Notes under the pieces: model-generated
Databases searched by the model: none
The model's input: the letters and a program-made list of their open reading frames with translations, nothing else
Told to the model about the DNA's origin: nothing
In this document: piece by piece, positions 35,017-44,191 of the stretch
Numbering within the stretch: position 1 is the first letter of the stretch
How the letters are laid out: every line of letters begins with the position of its first letter
From: Myxococcus sp.
GTDB taxonomy: Bacteria; Myxococcota; Myxococcia; Myxococcales; Myxococcaceae
NCBI GenBank assembly: GCA_014879945.1
Contig: JACSRE010000381.1
Location: forward strand, 17,122 to 81,121
Length of the DNA stretch: 64,000 nucleotides
Direction: 5' to 3'
Translations under genes and position numbers: made by a program

Positions 35017-36101
35017 CGCTGCCCGTCGCCGTCGTCGGCATGGACTTTCGCGAAGGGCCGTCGTCGGTCCGCGCGCAGCTCAAGGCGTTCGACGACTCGC
35101 CCGAGTCCCCGAGCGCCCGGCTCCGCGAGAGCCTCTTGTGCGAGGGCCTGGCGCGCATCGAGAGCTGCTCACGCATCGAGTGGGTCCTCTCGGCGCGAGA
35201 CCCGGCGTGGGCGGCCGCCCTGCTCAAGAGCGGGCTGCTCAAGGCGCTGGGCCCTTCGGGCGCGGGGCGGCGCATGCACGTGAAGCTGTCCACCGGCGCG
35301 CTCCACTACCTGCTGCGCGTCACCCTGGGCCTCGAGTCGGTCGCCGAGGGCGAGCACGCCATCGGCCGCCAGGTGCTCAAGGGCTTCGAGCAGGCCCACG
35401 CCGCCGGCACCACCGACCGCACGCTGCACCTGTGCTGGCACGCGCTGGGGCGGGTGCTCCAGGCGCGGAAAGAGACCGGCATCGGCTCGAGCGTCGGCAT
35501 TCAGTCGCTCGTCGTCGGCGAGCTGGGGAGCACCCCGAAGTCCGCCGAGGTGCAGCTGCTCGGCCGCGGAGAGATCGGCCGCCAGGTGCACAGCGCGCTC
35601 ACTCGCGAGGGCTTCGAGCGGGTGACGACCTTCGCGCGCGCCGAGCTGCCCCGCTTCCACGAGCGCGCCGCGAGGTCGGCGGTGGTGGTGGTGGCGACCG
35701 GCGGGCCCGCGCCGTGGCTCGAGCTGCCGCCGCGAACCGATTGGCCGCTGGTCATCGACGTCGGCGCCCCGGCGCAGGTGCTCGCGGCCGAGGGCTGGCG
35801 CGCGCTGGGCCTCGACGCGCTGCTGACGCGCCGGGGCCTCACCCTCGACGCCGAGGCCCTGGCCACCCTCCACACCCTCGCCGACGAAGGCACCGAGGGC
35901 CTGCGCGAGGCGCTCGAGTCGGCCCCGGGCCACCACGTGCTGCACGCCCTCGAGTCAGAGAAGCGCCGCTTCTTCGAAGACGACGTCGGCGCGATGTTGG
36001 CCGAGCTGCCGGCGAAGGAAGCGCGCCGGGTGGCCGAGACGCTGCGCGGCTTCACCCATCGACTGCTGGAAGTGACCCGGAGGGCTTCGCGTGTCCCGTG
36101 A
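35013..36101 (+). CDS. hemA: Glutamyl-tRNA reductase (divergent)
   Basis: The 362-aa enzyme makes glutamate-1-semialdehyde from Glu-tRNA(Glu), the first step of the C5 pathway. The catalytic Cys is C52 in 'IESCSRIEW', replacing the usual 'ATCNRTE' context. The motif 'LRVTLGLESVAEGEHAIGRQV' replaces 'VxSGLDSMVxGExQIxGQV'. The NADPH-binding glycine motif is 'LLGRGEIGRQ'. The protein is clearly HemA-like but shorter and more divergent than most. Its place between hemE and hemC/hemL supports the call. It overlaps hemC by 11 bp. Confidence 0.85.
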   Translation: MTLPVAVVGMDFREGPSSVRAQLKAFDDSPESPSARLRESLLCEGLARIESCSRIEWVLSARDPAWAAALLKSGLLKALGPSGAGRRMHVKLSTGALHYLLRVTLGLESVAEGEHAIGRQVLKGFEQAHAAGTTDRTLHLCWHALGRVLQARKETGIGSSVGIQSLVVGELGSTPKSAEVQLLGRGEIGRQVHSALTREGFERVTTFARAELPRFHERAARSAVVVVATGGPAPWLELPPRTDWPLVIDVGAPAQVLAAEGWRALGLDALLTRRGLTLDAEALATLHTLADEGTEGLREALESAPGHHVLHALESEKRRFFEDDVGAMLAELPAKEARRVAETLRGFTHRLLEVTRRASRVP

Positions 36102-36996
36102 GCTCAGGTTGGCGACGAGAGGCAGCGCGTTGGCGCGGTGGCAGACCGCGAAGGTGGCGGCGCTCCTCAACGGCCACTGCCGCGAGGTGGTCATCGAGAC
36201 CCGCGGCGACATCGACCAGGCCCCGGTGCTGGCCGGCCGCATGGAGAAGGGCTTCTTCACCGCCGAGCTCGAGCGCGCGCTCCACGACGGGAGCGTCGAC
36301 GTGGCGGTGCACTCGCTGAAGGACCTGCCGACGATTCAGCCCCCCGGCCTCTGCATCGGCGCGGTGCTCGAGCGCGCCGACCCGCGCGACTGGCTCCTGG
36401 TTCGCCGTGACGCCGTCGACCGCGCCGCGGCCGTGCCGGTGAGGCCGGGCGGCCGCGTGGGTGCGTCGTCGCTGCGGCGCATGGCGCTCTTGCGTCACCA
36501 CGCGAAGGAGCTGGTGCCCACGCCGCTGCGAGGCAACGTGCCCACCCGGGTGCGCAAGCTCGACGAGGGCGAGTACGAGGCCATCGTGCTGGCGGCGGCG
36601 GGCGTGTCGCGCCTGGGCCTCGACCTGACGCCCTTCGAGGTGTTCGCGCTGACGCCGACCGCCTGGGTGCCTGCGCCGGGGCAGGGCGCCATCGCGGTGC
36701 AGTGCCGAGACGACGACGCCGAGGTGCTCGCCCGGCTCGCCACCATCGAGCACGCCGAGAGCCGCCGTCGCGTCGACGTGGAGCGGGTGATGCTGCGCGC
36801 CTTCGAGGCCGGGTGCGCGAGCCCCTTCGGCGCCTTCCTCGCCGGCGCCCAGCTGCACGTGGGCCAGGAGCGCGAGGGCCGCTTCCTCGTCGCCCGCGCC
36901 GAGCTCGCCGCCCCGCTGACGCTCGAGCACGCCCAGGCCATGCTCCCCACCCTCGCTTTCCAGGAGACCCGCGATGCCGTCACTGAAGACCTCTGA
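36091..36996 (+). CDS. hemC: Porphobilinogen deaminase (hydroxymethylbilane synthase)
   Basis: The 301-aa enzyme polymerises four porphobilinogens to hydroxymethylbilane. C242 in 'FEAGCASPFG' is the attachment site of the dipyrromethane cofactor, at the same number as in E. coli. 'ATRGSALARWQT' and 'DVAVHSLKDLP' carry the substrate-binding Arg and the catalytic Asp, and 'PAPGQGAIAVQCR' is family-typical. A GTG start at 36091 lies within the end of hemA (11-bp overlap), and the stop lies 23 bp inside hemL. Confidence 0.94.
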   Translation: MSRELRLATRGSALARWQTAKVAALLNGHCREVVIETRGDIDQAPVLAGRMEKGFFTAELERALHDGSVDVAVHSLKDLPTIQPPGLCIGAVLERADPRDWLLVRRDAVDRAAAVPVRPGGRVGASSLRRMALLRHHAKELVPTPLRGNVPTRVRKLDEGEYEAIVLAAAGVSRLGLDLTPFEVFALTPTAWVPAPGQGAIAVQCRDDDAEVLARLATIEHAESRRRVDVERVMLRAFEAGCASPFGAFLAGAQLHVGQEREGRFLVARAELAAPLTLEHAQAMLPTLAFQETRDAVTEDL

Positions 36997-38242
36997 AGCG
37001 CTGTTCGAGCGGGCGCGGGGCCTCATGCCCGGCGGGGTGTCGAGCCCGGTGCGCGCGTTCGGCAAGGTGGGCGGCGTGCCGCGCTACGTCAGCAAGGCCC
37101 AGGGCCCCTGGCTGTGGGACGAAGACGGCAACCGGCTGCTCGACTTCTGCCTCGCGTGGGGCCCCAACATCCTCGGGCACGCGCACCCGGCCGTCGTCGA
37201 GGCGGTCACCTCGACGGCGCGCGACGGCCTCGCCTTCGGCACCCCGCACCGCAACGAGGTCGCGCTCGCCGAGCTGGTGCTCGAGGCCTTCCCGGAGCAC
37301 CAGCTGGTGCGCTTCGTCGTCTCGGGCACCGAGGCGGTGGCGACGGCGATGCGGCTCGCGCGCGGCGTCACCGGGCGGCCGCTCACGCTCAAGTTCACCG
37401 GCTGCTACCACGGCCACGTCGACAGCCTGCTGGTGAAGGCCGGCAGCGGCGTGGTGACGCAGGGCCTGTCGGACAGCAAGGGCGTTCCCGAAGGGCTCGC
37501 CGCGACGACGGTGGTGGTGCCGCTCGACGACGAGGCGGCGATGGCGGCGGCCTTCGAGCAGTACGGCCCGCGGCTGGCCGCGGCCATCGTCGAGCCGCTG
37601 CCCGCGAACAACGGCCTGCTCCTCCAGCGCAAGGCGTGGCTCGAGGCGCTGCGCGCGCAGTGCACGAAGCACGGAACGGTCCTCATCTTCGACGAGGTGA
37701 TCAACGGCTTCCGCTTCCACTTCGGCGGGTACGGGCGGCTGATGGGCGTGACGCCCGACCTGACGACGCTGGGGAAGATCGTCGGCGGCGGGCTCCCGGT
37801 GGCGGCGGTGGTGGGCAAGCGGGAGCTGCTCTCGGACCTCGCGCCGCTGGGCGCGGTGTACCAGGCGGGCACCATGGCCGGAAACCCGGTCGCCCTCGCG
37901 GCGGGCCTGGCCACGCTGACCGAGCTGCGCAGGCCCGGCACCTACGAAGGGCTCGAGGCCCTCGGCGCGCGGCTCGAGGCGCGGTGGAAGCAGCGCAGCC
38001 GGGGCATGGGGCTGCGCCGCGTGGGGTCGCTCTTCTGGCCCTGGCTCGACGCGAGCCTCCCGCCCACCACCGCCGAGGCCATCTCGCCCGAGGTGGCCGC
38101 GCGGTTCCACCAGTCGTACGCGCGCTGGCTCGACGAGGGCGTCTACCTGCCGCCGAGCGCGTACGAGGTGGGCTTCCTCTCGACGGCGCACACCCCGGCG
38201 CACGTCGATCGGTTGATCGACGTGCTGTTCCCGGAGGCGTGA
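36974..38242 (+). CDS. hemL: Glutamate-1-semialdehyde 2,1-aminomutase
   Basis: The 422-aa PLP enzyme converts glutamate-1-semialdehyde to 5-aminolevulinate, the second C5 step. It has 'LMPGGVSSPVRAFGKVGGVP', 'VSGTEAVATAMRLARG', 'CYHGHVDSLLVKAGSGV' and 'IFDEVINGFRF'. The PLP lysine is K268 in 'TTLGKIVGGGLP'. The overlap with hemC (23 bp) and the one-base overlap with the histidine kinase start (TGATG) show tight operon packing. Confidence 0.95.
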   Translation: MPSLKTSEALFERARGLMPGGVSSPVRAFGKVGGVPRYVSKAQGPWLWDEDGNRLLDFCLAWGPNILGHAHPAVVEAVTSTARDGLAFGTPHRNEVALAELVLEAFPEHQLVRFVVSGTEAVATAMRLARGVTGRPLTLKFTGCYHGHVDSLLVKAGSGVVTQGLSDSKGVPEGLAATTVVVPLDDEAAMAAAFEQYGPRLAAAIVEPLPANNGLLLQRKAWLEALRAQCTKHGTVLIFDEVINGFRFHFGGYGRLMGVTPDLTTLGKIVGGGLPVAAVVGKRELLSDLAPLGAVYQAGTMAGNPVALAAGLATLTELRRPGTYEGLEALGARLEARWKQRSRGMGLRRVGSLFWPWLDASLPPTTAEAISPEVAARFHQSYARWLDEGVYLPPSAYEVGFLSTAHTPAHVDRLIDVLFPEA

Positions 38243-39201
38243 TGGCGACCTGGCGGGCGCGCTCCGAGTACCTGGTGGCCGGCGCGGCGCTGGCGGTCAT
38301 CGCCGTGATGGTGAGCTGGTGGGCGGTGCTCGCGCGCAGGCTCGCCGGCGACGTGCTGCGCCTCGAGAACCAGCTGCACCTGCTGCGCACCGGAGAACAC
38401 CTCGAGCTGGGCGAGCGCGGCGCCCGCCTCAACTTCATGGTGCTGGGCGAGTTCAGCGCGATGGCCATCTGCCTGGTGGTGGCGGTGGGGGTGCTGCTCA
38501 CCATCGCGCGGCAGCGCACGCTGGCGCAGCTGCGCATGGAGCGCCTGCTCCAGTTCACCTCGCACGAGCTCAAGACGCCCATCGCCGGGGTGCGCGCGCT
38601 GCTGCAGACGCTGGAGCTCGGCGCGGTGCCGCGCGACCGCGAGAAGGAGTTCTTGAAGCGGGGCCTGCAGGAGCTCGACCGCCTCGAGCACCTCGCCGAG
38701 ACCATCCTCATGTGGCAGCGCTCGGTGGCGGCGGTCGGCCCGCTCGCGGCGGCGCCGGTCGACGCGCGCGCGCTGGTGGAGCAGGTGCTGGAGCACCGCG
38801 TGCGCACCGGGGTCGCCGAGCAGGTCGAGGTGGCCTCGCTCGCCCCCGCCACGGTGCTGGCCGACGGCGACGCGTTTCGCGTCATCCTCGAGAACCTGCT
38901 CGACAACGCGCGCAAGTACGGCGCGGGCGCGACGGAGCTGAAGGCCGAGCTGCGCGAGGGGGCGTGGCAGCTCTCGGTGCGCGACCATGGCCAGGGCTTT
39001 CGCGCCGAAGACGCCTCGCGGCTTTTCGACCCCTTCAAGCGCCAGAAGCACCAGGGAGTGATTCACGGGAGCGGGCTGGGCCTGTACATCTCGCGGCAGC
39101 TGGCGCTGAAGATGCACGGCGAGCTGACGGCGCACAGCGAGGGGCCGGGGCGCGGGGCGGTCTTCACCGTCTCGCTGCCGCTGCAGGAGAGCCAGCCATG
39201 A
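38242..39201 (+). CDS. Sensor histidine kinase embedded in haem operon
   Basis: The 319-aa membrane kinase has two transmembrane helices (about 10-31 and 66-88) bracketing a short periplasmic loop of about 35 residues. The phospho-acceptor is H108 in 'LLQFTSHELKTPIAG'. The N box 'ILENLLDNARKYG', G1 'DHGQGF' and G2 'GSGLGLYI' make it a complete HisKA-HATPase kinase. It has no PAS or GAF domain and a minimal sensor loop, so it may sense a membrane or haem-related signal. It overlaps hemL by one base and its response regulator by 4 bp. The ORF track merges it with a hemL shadow frame. Confidence 0.92.
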   Translation: MATWRARSEYLVAGAALAVIAVMVSWWAVLARRLAGDVLRLENQLHLLRTGEHLELGERGARLNFMVLGEFSAMAICLVVAVGVLLTIARQRTLAQLRMERLLQFTSHELKTPIAGVRALLQTLELGAVPRDREKEFLKRGLQELDRLEHLAETILMWQRSVAAVGPLAAAPVDARALVEQVLEHRVRTGVAEQVEVASLAPATVLADGDAFRVILENLLDNARKYGAGATELKAELREGAWQLSVRDHGQGFRAEDASRLFDPFKRQKHQGVIHGSGLGLYISRQLALKMHGELTAHSEGPGRGAVFTVSLPLQESQP

Positions 39202-39881
39202 CGGAGCGGGTGTTGGTCATCGAAGACGACGCGCTGGTGCGCGATCTGGTGACGCTGAACGTGTCGCACGCGGGGTTCGAGGTGGTCGAGGCGGTGGACT
39301 TCGCCGAGGGCCAGCGGCAGCTGCTGGACGGCGCCTGGGACCTGGCGCTCGTCGACGTGATGCTCCCCGGCGGCGACGGCTTCACCCTCACGCGCACCGC
39401 CCGTGAGAAGGGCGTTCGCAAGCCCATCATCCTCCTGACGGCCCGGGGTGACGTCGCGTCGAAGGTGCGCGGCTTCGACTGCGGCGCCGACGACTACCTC
39501 GCCAAGCCCTTCGACGTGCAGGAGCTGATCGCGCGCGTCCGCGCCGCGCTGAGGCGGGCGAGCCCCGGCCCGATGCGGGAGACGCGGCTGACCGTGGGGG
39601 TGGGCTGGGTGCGCTTCGATACCGGCCAGGCGCAGACCAGCGAGGGGCTCATCTCGTTGTCCGACAAGGAGCTGCGCCTGATGCAGCTGTTCGCGAACCG
39701 CCCCGACGAGGCGCTGTCACGGGCCGACATCCTCGAAGAGGTGTGGGGCATGGACGCGTTCCCGACCGACCGCACCGTCGACAACTTCATCATGCGGCTG
39801 CGGCGGCTGTTCGAGGCCAACCCCGAAGAGCCGCGGCACCTGGTGACGCTGCGGGGCCGCGGGTACCTCTTCAAGCCATGA
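39198..39881 (+). CDS. OmpR/PhoB-family response regulator
   Basis: The 227-aa regulator has a receiver domain with acidic pocket 'EDD', phospho-acceptor D53 in 'LALVDVMLPGGDGF', and 'LTARG' and 'AKPF' switch residues. A C-terminal winged-helix DNA-binding domain follows ('LSRADILEEVWGMDAFPTDRTVDNFIMRLRRLFE'). It is the cognate partner of the preceding kinase (4-bp ATGA overlap) and overlaps hemH by 4 bp. Its position between hemL and hemH suggests it controls haem or respiratory genes; the targets are unknown. Confidence 0.92.
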   Translation: MTERVLVIEDDALVRDLVTLNVSHAGFEVVEAVDFAEGQRQLLDGAWDLALVDVMLPGGDGFTLTRTAREKGVRKPIILLTARGDVASKVRGFDCGADDYLAKPFDVQELIARVRAALRRASPGPMRETRLTVGVGWVRFDTGQAQTSEGLISLSDKELRLMQLFANRPDEALSRADILEEVWGMDAFPTDRTVDNFIMRLRRLFEANPEEPRHLVTLRGRGYLFKP

Positions 39882-40918
39882 ACGCGCTCACCACGACTCC
39901 GAAGAAGCGGCGCGCGGTGGTGCTGGTGAACCTGGGCACGCCGTCGGCGCCGACGCCCGGGGCCGTGCGGGCCTACCTCCGCGAGTTCCTCTCGGACCCG
40001 CGGGTCGTCGACCTTCACCCCGTGGCGCGCTGGGTGTTGCTCAACCTCGTCATCTTGCCGAGGCGGCCCGGCAGGGTCGCGCCGCTGTACCAGTCGATCT
40101 GGATGGAGGACGGCTCGCCGCTGCTGGTTCACGGGCGGGCGCTCGAGCGCCAGGTGCAGGCGTTGCTCCCCGACGCCGAGGTGGTGCTGGCGATGCGCTA
40201 TGGCGCGCCGTCGCTCACCGAGGCGCTGGAGCGCATCGACGGCCTGCGCCTGCGCGACGTCACGGTGGTGCCGCTGTTCCCCCACGAGGCGAGCGCGACG
40301 ACGGGCTCGGTGCGCGAGGCGGTGTACACCCACTACCGGGGCCACCCCCGCGTGCCCTCGGTGCGCGTGGTGCCGCCGTTCTTCGATGACGCGGGCTACC
40401 TCGAGGCGCTGGCCGAGAACGTGCGCGGGCAGCTCCCCGGCGACGTGCAGCACGTGCTGTTCAGCTACCACGGGCTACCGGAGCGCCAGGTGCGCCGGGA
40501 GGACGGCACCGGGCAGTGCCTGGCCGCCACCTCCTGCTGCGCGGCGCTCACCGAGAAGAACGCCCACTGCTACCGGGCGCAGTGCTTCGCCACCACCCGG
40601 GCGATCGCCGCGAAGCTGGGCCTGGGCGACGTCAGCACCTCGTTCCAGTCGAGGCTGGGCCGCGACCCGTGGATTGGGCCTGCCACCGACGCCGCGCTCG
40701 AGGCCCTCGTCGAGCGGGGCGTCACGCGCGTGGCGGTGGTGACGCCGGGCTTCGTGGCCGACTGCCTCGAGACGCTCGAGGAGCTCGGCAAGGCGGCCGT
40801 CGAGCGCTTCCACCAGCGCGGCGGCCAGCTCACCGTCGTTCGCTGTCTCAACGACGACCCGACGTTCGCGCGCGTCATCGCCCGCCTCACCGACGCGGGG
40901 GCGCGGCGCCATGCGTGA
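39878..40918 (+). CDS. hemH: Ferrochelatase with internal cysteine cluster
   Basis: The 346-aa enzyme inserts ferrous iron into protoporphyrin IX. Family motifs are '[18 protein letters not shown]', '[11 protein letters not shown]' (catalytic His), '[14 protein letters not shown]' and '[14 protein letters not shown]'. An insertion after the catalytic His contains five closely spaced cysteines ('[23 protein letters not shown]'). This matches ferrochelatases reported to bind a 2Fe-2S cluster through internal cysteines rather than a C-terminal extension. ATG 39878 overlaps the response regulator by 4 bp, and the stop overlaps hemF by 8 bp. Confidence 0.93.
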   Translation: MNALTTTPKKRRAVVLVNLGTPSAPTPGAVRAYLREFLSDPRVVDLHPVARWVLLNLVILPRRPGRVAPLYQSIWMEDGSPLLVHGRALERQVQALLPDAEVVLAMRYGAPSLTEALERIDGLRLRDVTVVPLFPHEASATTGSVREAVYTHYRGHPRVPSVRVVPPFFDDAGYLEALAENVRGQLPGDVQHVLFSYHGLPERQVRREDGTGQCLAATSCCAALTEKNAHCYRAQCFATTRAIAAKLGLGDVSTSFQSRLGRDPWIGPATDAALEALVERGVTRVAVVTPGFVADCLETLEELGKAAVERFHQRGGQLTVVRCLNDDPTFARVIARLTDAGARRHA

Positions 40919-41804
40919 GGCCTTCGCGGGGCTGCAAGAGGAGCTGCTGCGCGGGCTCTCGGCGCTCGATGGGAAGTCCTTCGTCCGCGACGCATGGGTG
41001 AAGCCGCCGGGCGGCGCCCTCGAGGGGGGCGGCGTGACGTGCGTGCTGGAGGGCGGCGGGGTGTTCGAGCGCGGCGGCGTGGCCTTGTCCGACGTGAAGG
41101 GGGCGGCGCTCCCGCCGGCGGCCACCCAGCGCAACCCGCACCTGTCGGGGCGCTCCTACCGCGCGATGGGCGTCTCGCTGGTGGTGCACCCCACCAACCC
41201 CAACGTGCCGACGGCGCACCTCAACGTGCGCAGCTTTCGCACCGACGACGGCGCGGCGTGGTGGTTCGGCGGCGGCTTCGACCTCACGCCCTACTTCTAC
41301 GAGCCCGACGACGAGGCGCATTGGCGGCGGGTGTCGCGGCAGCTCTGCGCGAGCGACGCGATGTACGAGCGGCTCTCGGCCGACTGCGACGCCTACTTCA
41401 CGCTCAAGCACCGCAACGAGCGCCGCGGGCTGGGCGGGCTCTTCTTCGACGACCTCAACGAAGCGCACCCGTTCGGCGGCGGCTTCGAGCACTGCTTCGC
41501 CTTCACGCTGTCGGTGGGCCGCGCGTTCCTCGAGGCCTACGCCCCCATCGTCGAGCGGCGGCGCGCGCAGCCGTACACCGAGGCCGACCGCGCCTGGCAG
41601 GCGTACCGGCGGGGGCGCTACGTCGAGTTCAACCTGGTGTGGGACCGCGGCACGCTGTTCGGCCTCCAGTCGGGCGGGCGCACGGAGTCGATTCTGATGT
41701 CGATGCCGCCGCACGCGAGCTGGCAGTACGGCCCGCCCGTCACCGACGCGCGGCAGCGACGGCTCGTCGAGCGCCTGACGGTCAGCCCCACAGCAGGGGC
41801 TTGA
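40911..41804 (+). CDS. hemF: Oxygen-dependent coproporphyrinogen III oxidase
   Basis: The 297-aa enzyme oxidatively decarboxylates coproporphyrinogen III using O2. Typical segments are '[13 protein letters not shown]', '[19 protein letters not shown]', '[22 protein letters not shown]', '[14 protein letters not shown]' and '[33 protein letters not shown]'. It overlaps hemH by 8 bp at its start and the convergent hemJ by 23 bp at its end. Having both HemF and HemN suggests haem synthesis at varying oxygen tension. Confidence 0.95.
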   Translation: MREAFAGLQEELLRGLSALDGKSFVRDAWVKPPGGALEGGGVTCVLEGGGVFERGGVALSDVKGAALPPAATQRNPHLSGRSYRAMGVSLVVHPTNPNVPTAHLNVRSFRTDDGAAWWFGGGFDLTPYFYEPDDEAHWRRVSRQLCASDAMYERLSADCDAYFTLKHRNERRGLGGLFFDDLNEAHPFGGGFEHCFAFTLSVGRAFLEAYAPIVERRRAQPYTEADRAWQAYRRGRYVEFNLVWDRGTLFGLQSGGRTESILMSMPPHASWQYGPPVTDARQRRLVERLTVSPTAGA

Positions 41805-42222
41805 AGACGACCATCCCGACGATGACGATCATGAGCAGCGTCGGCAGCTCGTTCATCACGCGGAAGAAGCGGTGGTTCCACGTCGCGGGCGCGGTGAGGA
41901 GCCGCTTGCGGGCGATGACGGCGAAGACGTGCGTGGCGATGAGGGCCGTCACCATCAGCAGCTTCAGCTGCAGCCACCCCTGCGAGAGCCAGCCCGGCAT
42001 CAGCGCCACCATCCACAGCCCGGTGCCGGTGGCCACGAGGCCGGCGGGCGTGGTGATGGCGTTGAGGAGCCGGCGCTCCATGACCTCGAAGCGGTCGCGC
42101 ACCACCTGCTCGGTCTCCATCGCGTGGTAGACGTAGAGCCGGAAGATGTAGAGCAGGCCCGCCATCCAGCTGATGACCGCGATGACGTGGAGCGTCTTGA
42201 GCCACAGGAACATGCGCGGCAT
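41782..42222 (-). CDS. hemJ: Protoporphyrinogen IX oxidase HemJ
   Basis: The 146-aa four-helix inner-membrane protein is the HemJ form of protoporphyrinogen oxidase, the step before ferrochelatase. Family-typical features are '[28 protein letters not shown]' (His12 and the following Arg/His), '[12 protein letters not shown]' and '[23 protein letters not shown]'. No HemG or HemY occurs in the window, so HemJ completes the pathway. Its stop overlaps that of hemF by 23 bp on the opposite strand. An internal ATG at 42213 is a minor start alternative. Confidence 0.9.
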   Translation of the reverse strand: MPRMFLWLKTLHVIAVISWMAGLLYIFRLYVYHAMETEQVVRDRFEVMERRLLNAITTPAGLVATGTGLWMVALMPGWLSQGWLQLKLLMVTALIATHVFAVIARKRLLTAPATWNHRFFRVMNELPTLLMIVIVGMVVFKPLLWG

Positions 42223-42319
42223 TTCACAGTGGCCGGGGGCGCGCGTGTCACGGCCCTGTCATGTGGTGCAGGCGGAAACCGGCGCCGCGCCGGCACGCGG
42301 TGTGCTTCGGGGAGGCCTC

Positions 42320-43135
42320 ATGACTCACGCTGGGTGGTGCCTCGGCCTCGCGGTGTGTTCAGCGGCCCTCAGCGCGGGCGCCGAGGTGGCGCTCGGGGCG
42401 GTGCAGCCGGGCGTGGAGTACGGGGTGGTGCCGCTGGTGGCCAGGCCCGGGGCCGGCGACGGGAAGCTGCACGTGGTGCGCGTCGACCCTGCGCTGGCGA
42501 CGCTGACGCTTGGCCTGGCGAGCGAAGCCGGCGCGATGCGCACCGCCGCGCAGTGGAGCGCCCAGCTCGGCCTCAGCGTCGTCATCAACGCGGGCATGTT
42601 CGAGACCGACTACCGCTCCAACGTCGGCCGCCTGGTGCACCGCCAGCACGTCAACCAGCGCGTCTGGAAGCGGTCGTACCAGTCGGTGCTGGTGATGGAC
42701 CCGGACGTCGAAGGCGTGCCCAGGGCCACCCTGCTCGACCGCGACGCGCCCGGCTTCGACGAGGCGATCAAGCCCTACCGCACGGTGGTGCAGAACCTGC
42801 GGCTCATCAAGGCGCCCGGCGAGAGCGTGTGGAAGCCGAACGGGCGCAAGTGGAGCGAGGCCTTCGTGGCGCTCGACGATCGAGGACGGCTGCTGTTCTG
42901 CTTCACCCGCACGCCCTTCGAGATGGCCGACCTGATGGCGCGGGTGCTGGCGTCGGGCCTGGGCGTGGTGCGCGCGATGCACGTCGAGGGCGGGCCCGAG
43001 GCGAGCCTGACGGTGCGCGGGAAGGGCCTGACGCTCGACCTGGCCGGGAGCTACGAGACCGGGTTCTTCGCGCGCGATGACAACCCCCGGCAGTGGGAGG
43101 TGCCCAACGTCATCGGCGTACGCGCGGTGAAGTGA
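42320..43135 (+). CDS. Exported phosphodiester glycosidase-family protein
   Basis: The 271-aa protein has a signal peptide (MTHAGWCLGLAVCSAALSAGA). The NAGPA/PF09992-type domain has 'LSVVINAGMFETDYRSN' and 'AMHVEGGPEASL', the positions of the conserved NGGFF and DGGGS motifs. Family members cleave phosphodiester glycosides; the bacterial substrate here is not known. The ORF track starts 49 residues earlier in the non-coding gap; ATG 42320 is preferred because it starts the signal. It diverges from hemJ across 97 bp and precedes the permease by 63 bp. Confidence 0.8.
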   Translation: MTHAGWCLGLAVCSAALSAGAEVALGAVQPGVEYGVVPLVARPGAGDGKLHVVRVDPALATLTLGLASEAGAMRTAAQWSAQLGLSVVINAGMFETDYRSNVGRLVHRQHVNQRVWKRSYQSVLVMDPDVEGVPRATLLDRDAPGFDEAIKPYRTVVQNLRLIKAPGESVWKPNGRKWSEAFVALDDRGRLLFCFTRTPFEMADLMARVLASGLGVVRAMHVEGGPEASLTVRGKGLTLDLAGSYETGFFARDDNPRQWEVPNVIGVRAVK

Positions 43136-43198
43136 GGCGCGGCGCCAAGGCCGACGTCGCAGTCGACTCGACGCGGCGACACGACTACGCCCCCACCT

Positions 43199-44191
43199 GT
43201 GCGAGCGACGGCCGGCCGGGTCCTTGGCGTCAGCGGCGTGGGAGCGCTGCTGGCGGCCCTGTGCGCGCTCGTCGCCCTGGCCTTCGGAGAGCAGGCGCTC
43301 GACCTCGGCGAGGCCTTCACCGCCGGCACCACCGCGCACACCATTCTGCTCTCGCTGCGCCTGCCGCGCGTGGTGCTCGCGGCGATGGTGGGCGCGGCGC
43401 TGGCGGCGTCGGGCTCGATGCTCCAGGCGCTGCTGCGCAACCCGCTGGCTGACCCGTTCGTCCTGGGCGTCTCGGGCGGCGCGGCGCTCGGCGCCACCAT
43501 CGCCATCGCGCTGGGCGTGTCGACCGCGGGGCTGGCGGGCCTGTCGGGGGCCTCGGTGTTCGCGCTCGTCGGCGCCGTGGCGTCCACCGGGTTGGTGCTG
43601 ACGGTCGGTCGCGCGAGCCGAGGCGAGAGCGCCACCGGCACCCTGCTGGCCGGCGTCATCTTCAACGCCTTCGCGCTCGCGGCCATCATCTTCATCAAGG
43701 CCCTCGTCGCGCCCGACAAGCTGGGCGAGGTGTTGTTCTGGCTGGCGGGCGCGCTGGGCCACGAGTCGTGGAGCGCCCTCGCCTTCTCGGGCACCGTCAT
43801 CACCCTCTCGGTGCTCGCGATGTGGGCGCTGGCGCCGCGCATCAACCTGCTCATGCTCGGTGACGACGACGCGCAGTCGCTCGGCGTCGACGTGCGGCGC
43901 ACCCGCCTGGCGCTGCTCCTGCTCGCGTCGGCCGCCGTCTCGGCGGCGGTCGCGCTCTCGGGGTTGGTGGGCTTCGTGGGGCTGCTGGTGCCGCACCTGG
44001 CGCGCCTGGGGCTCGGCGCCGATCAACGGCTCACCTTGCCCGCCAGCGCGCTGCTGGGTGCGTCGTTCTTGATGCTGGCCGACCTCGCGGCCCGCCTGAT
44101 GTTCCGCGTCTTCCACACCGAGCCGCCCGTCGGCGTCATCACCGCGCTGCTGGGCGGCCCGCTGTTTCTGCTGCTGATGGTGCGGCGCTAG
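43199..44191 (+). CDS. FecCD/BtuC-family ABC transporter permease (orphan)
   Basis: The 330-aa inner-membrane protein has nine to ten helices and all FecCD hallmarks: 'LRLPRVVLAAMVGAALAASGSMLQALLRNPLADPFVLGVSGGAALG', 'GVIFNAFALAAIIF' and 'LVGFVGLLVPHLARL'. It would import B12, haem or ferric siderophores with an ATPase and a binding protein. Neither partner is adjacent. The start is GTG 43199. The convergent thioredoxin stop overlaps its own stop by 4 bp. Confidence 0.88.
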   Translation: MRATAGRVLGVSGVGALLAALCALVALAFGEQALDLGEAFTAGTTAHTILLSLRLPRVVLAAMVGAALAASGSMLQALLRNPLADPFVLGVSGGAALGATIAIALGVSTAGLAGLSGASVFALVGAVASTGLVLTVGRASRGESATGTLLAGVIFNAFALAAIIFIKALVAPDKLGEVLFWLAGALGHESWSALAFSGTVITLSVLAMWALAPRINLLMLGDDDAQSLGVDVRRTRLALLLLASAAVSAAVALSGLVGFVGLLVPHLARLGLGADQRLTLPASALLGASFLMLADLAARLMFRVFHTEPPVGVITALLGGPLFLLLMVRR

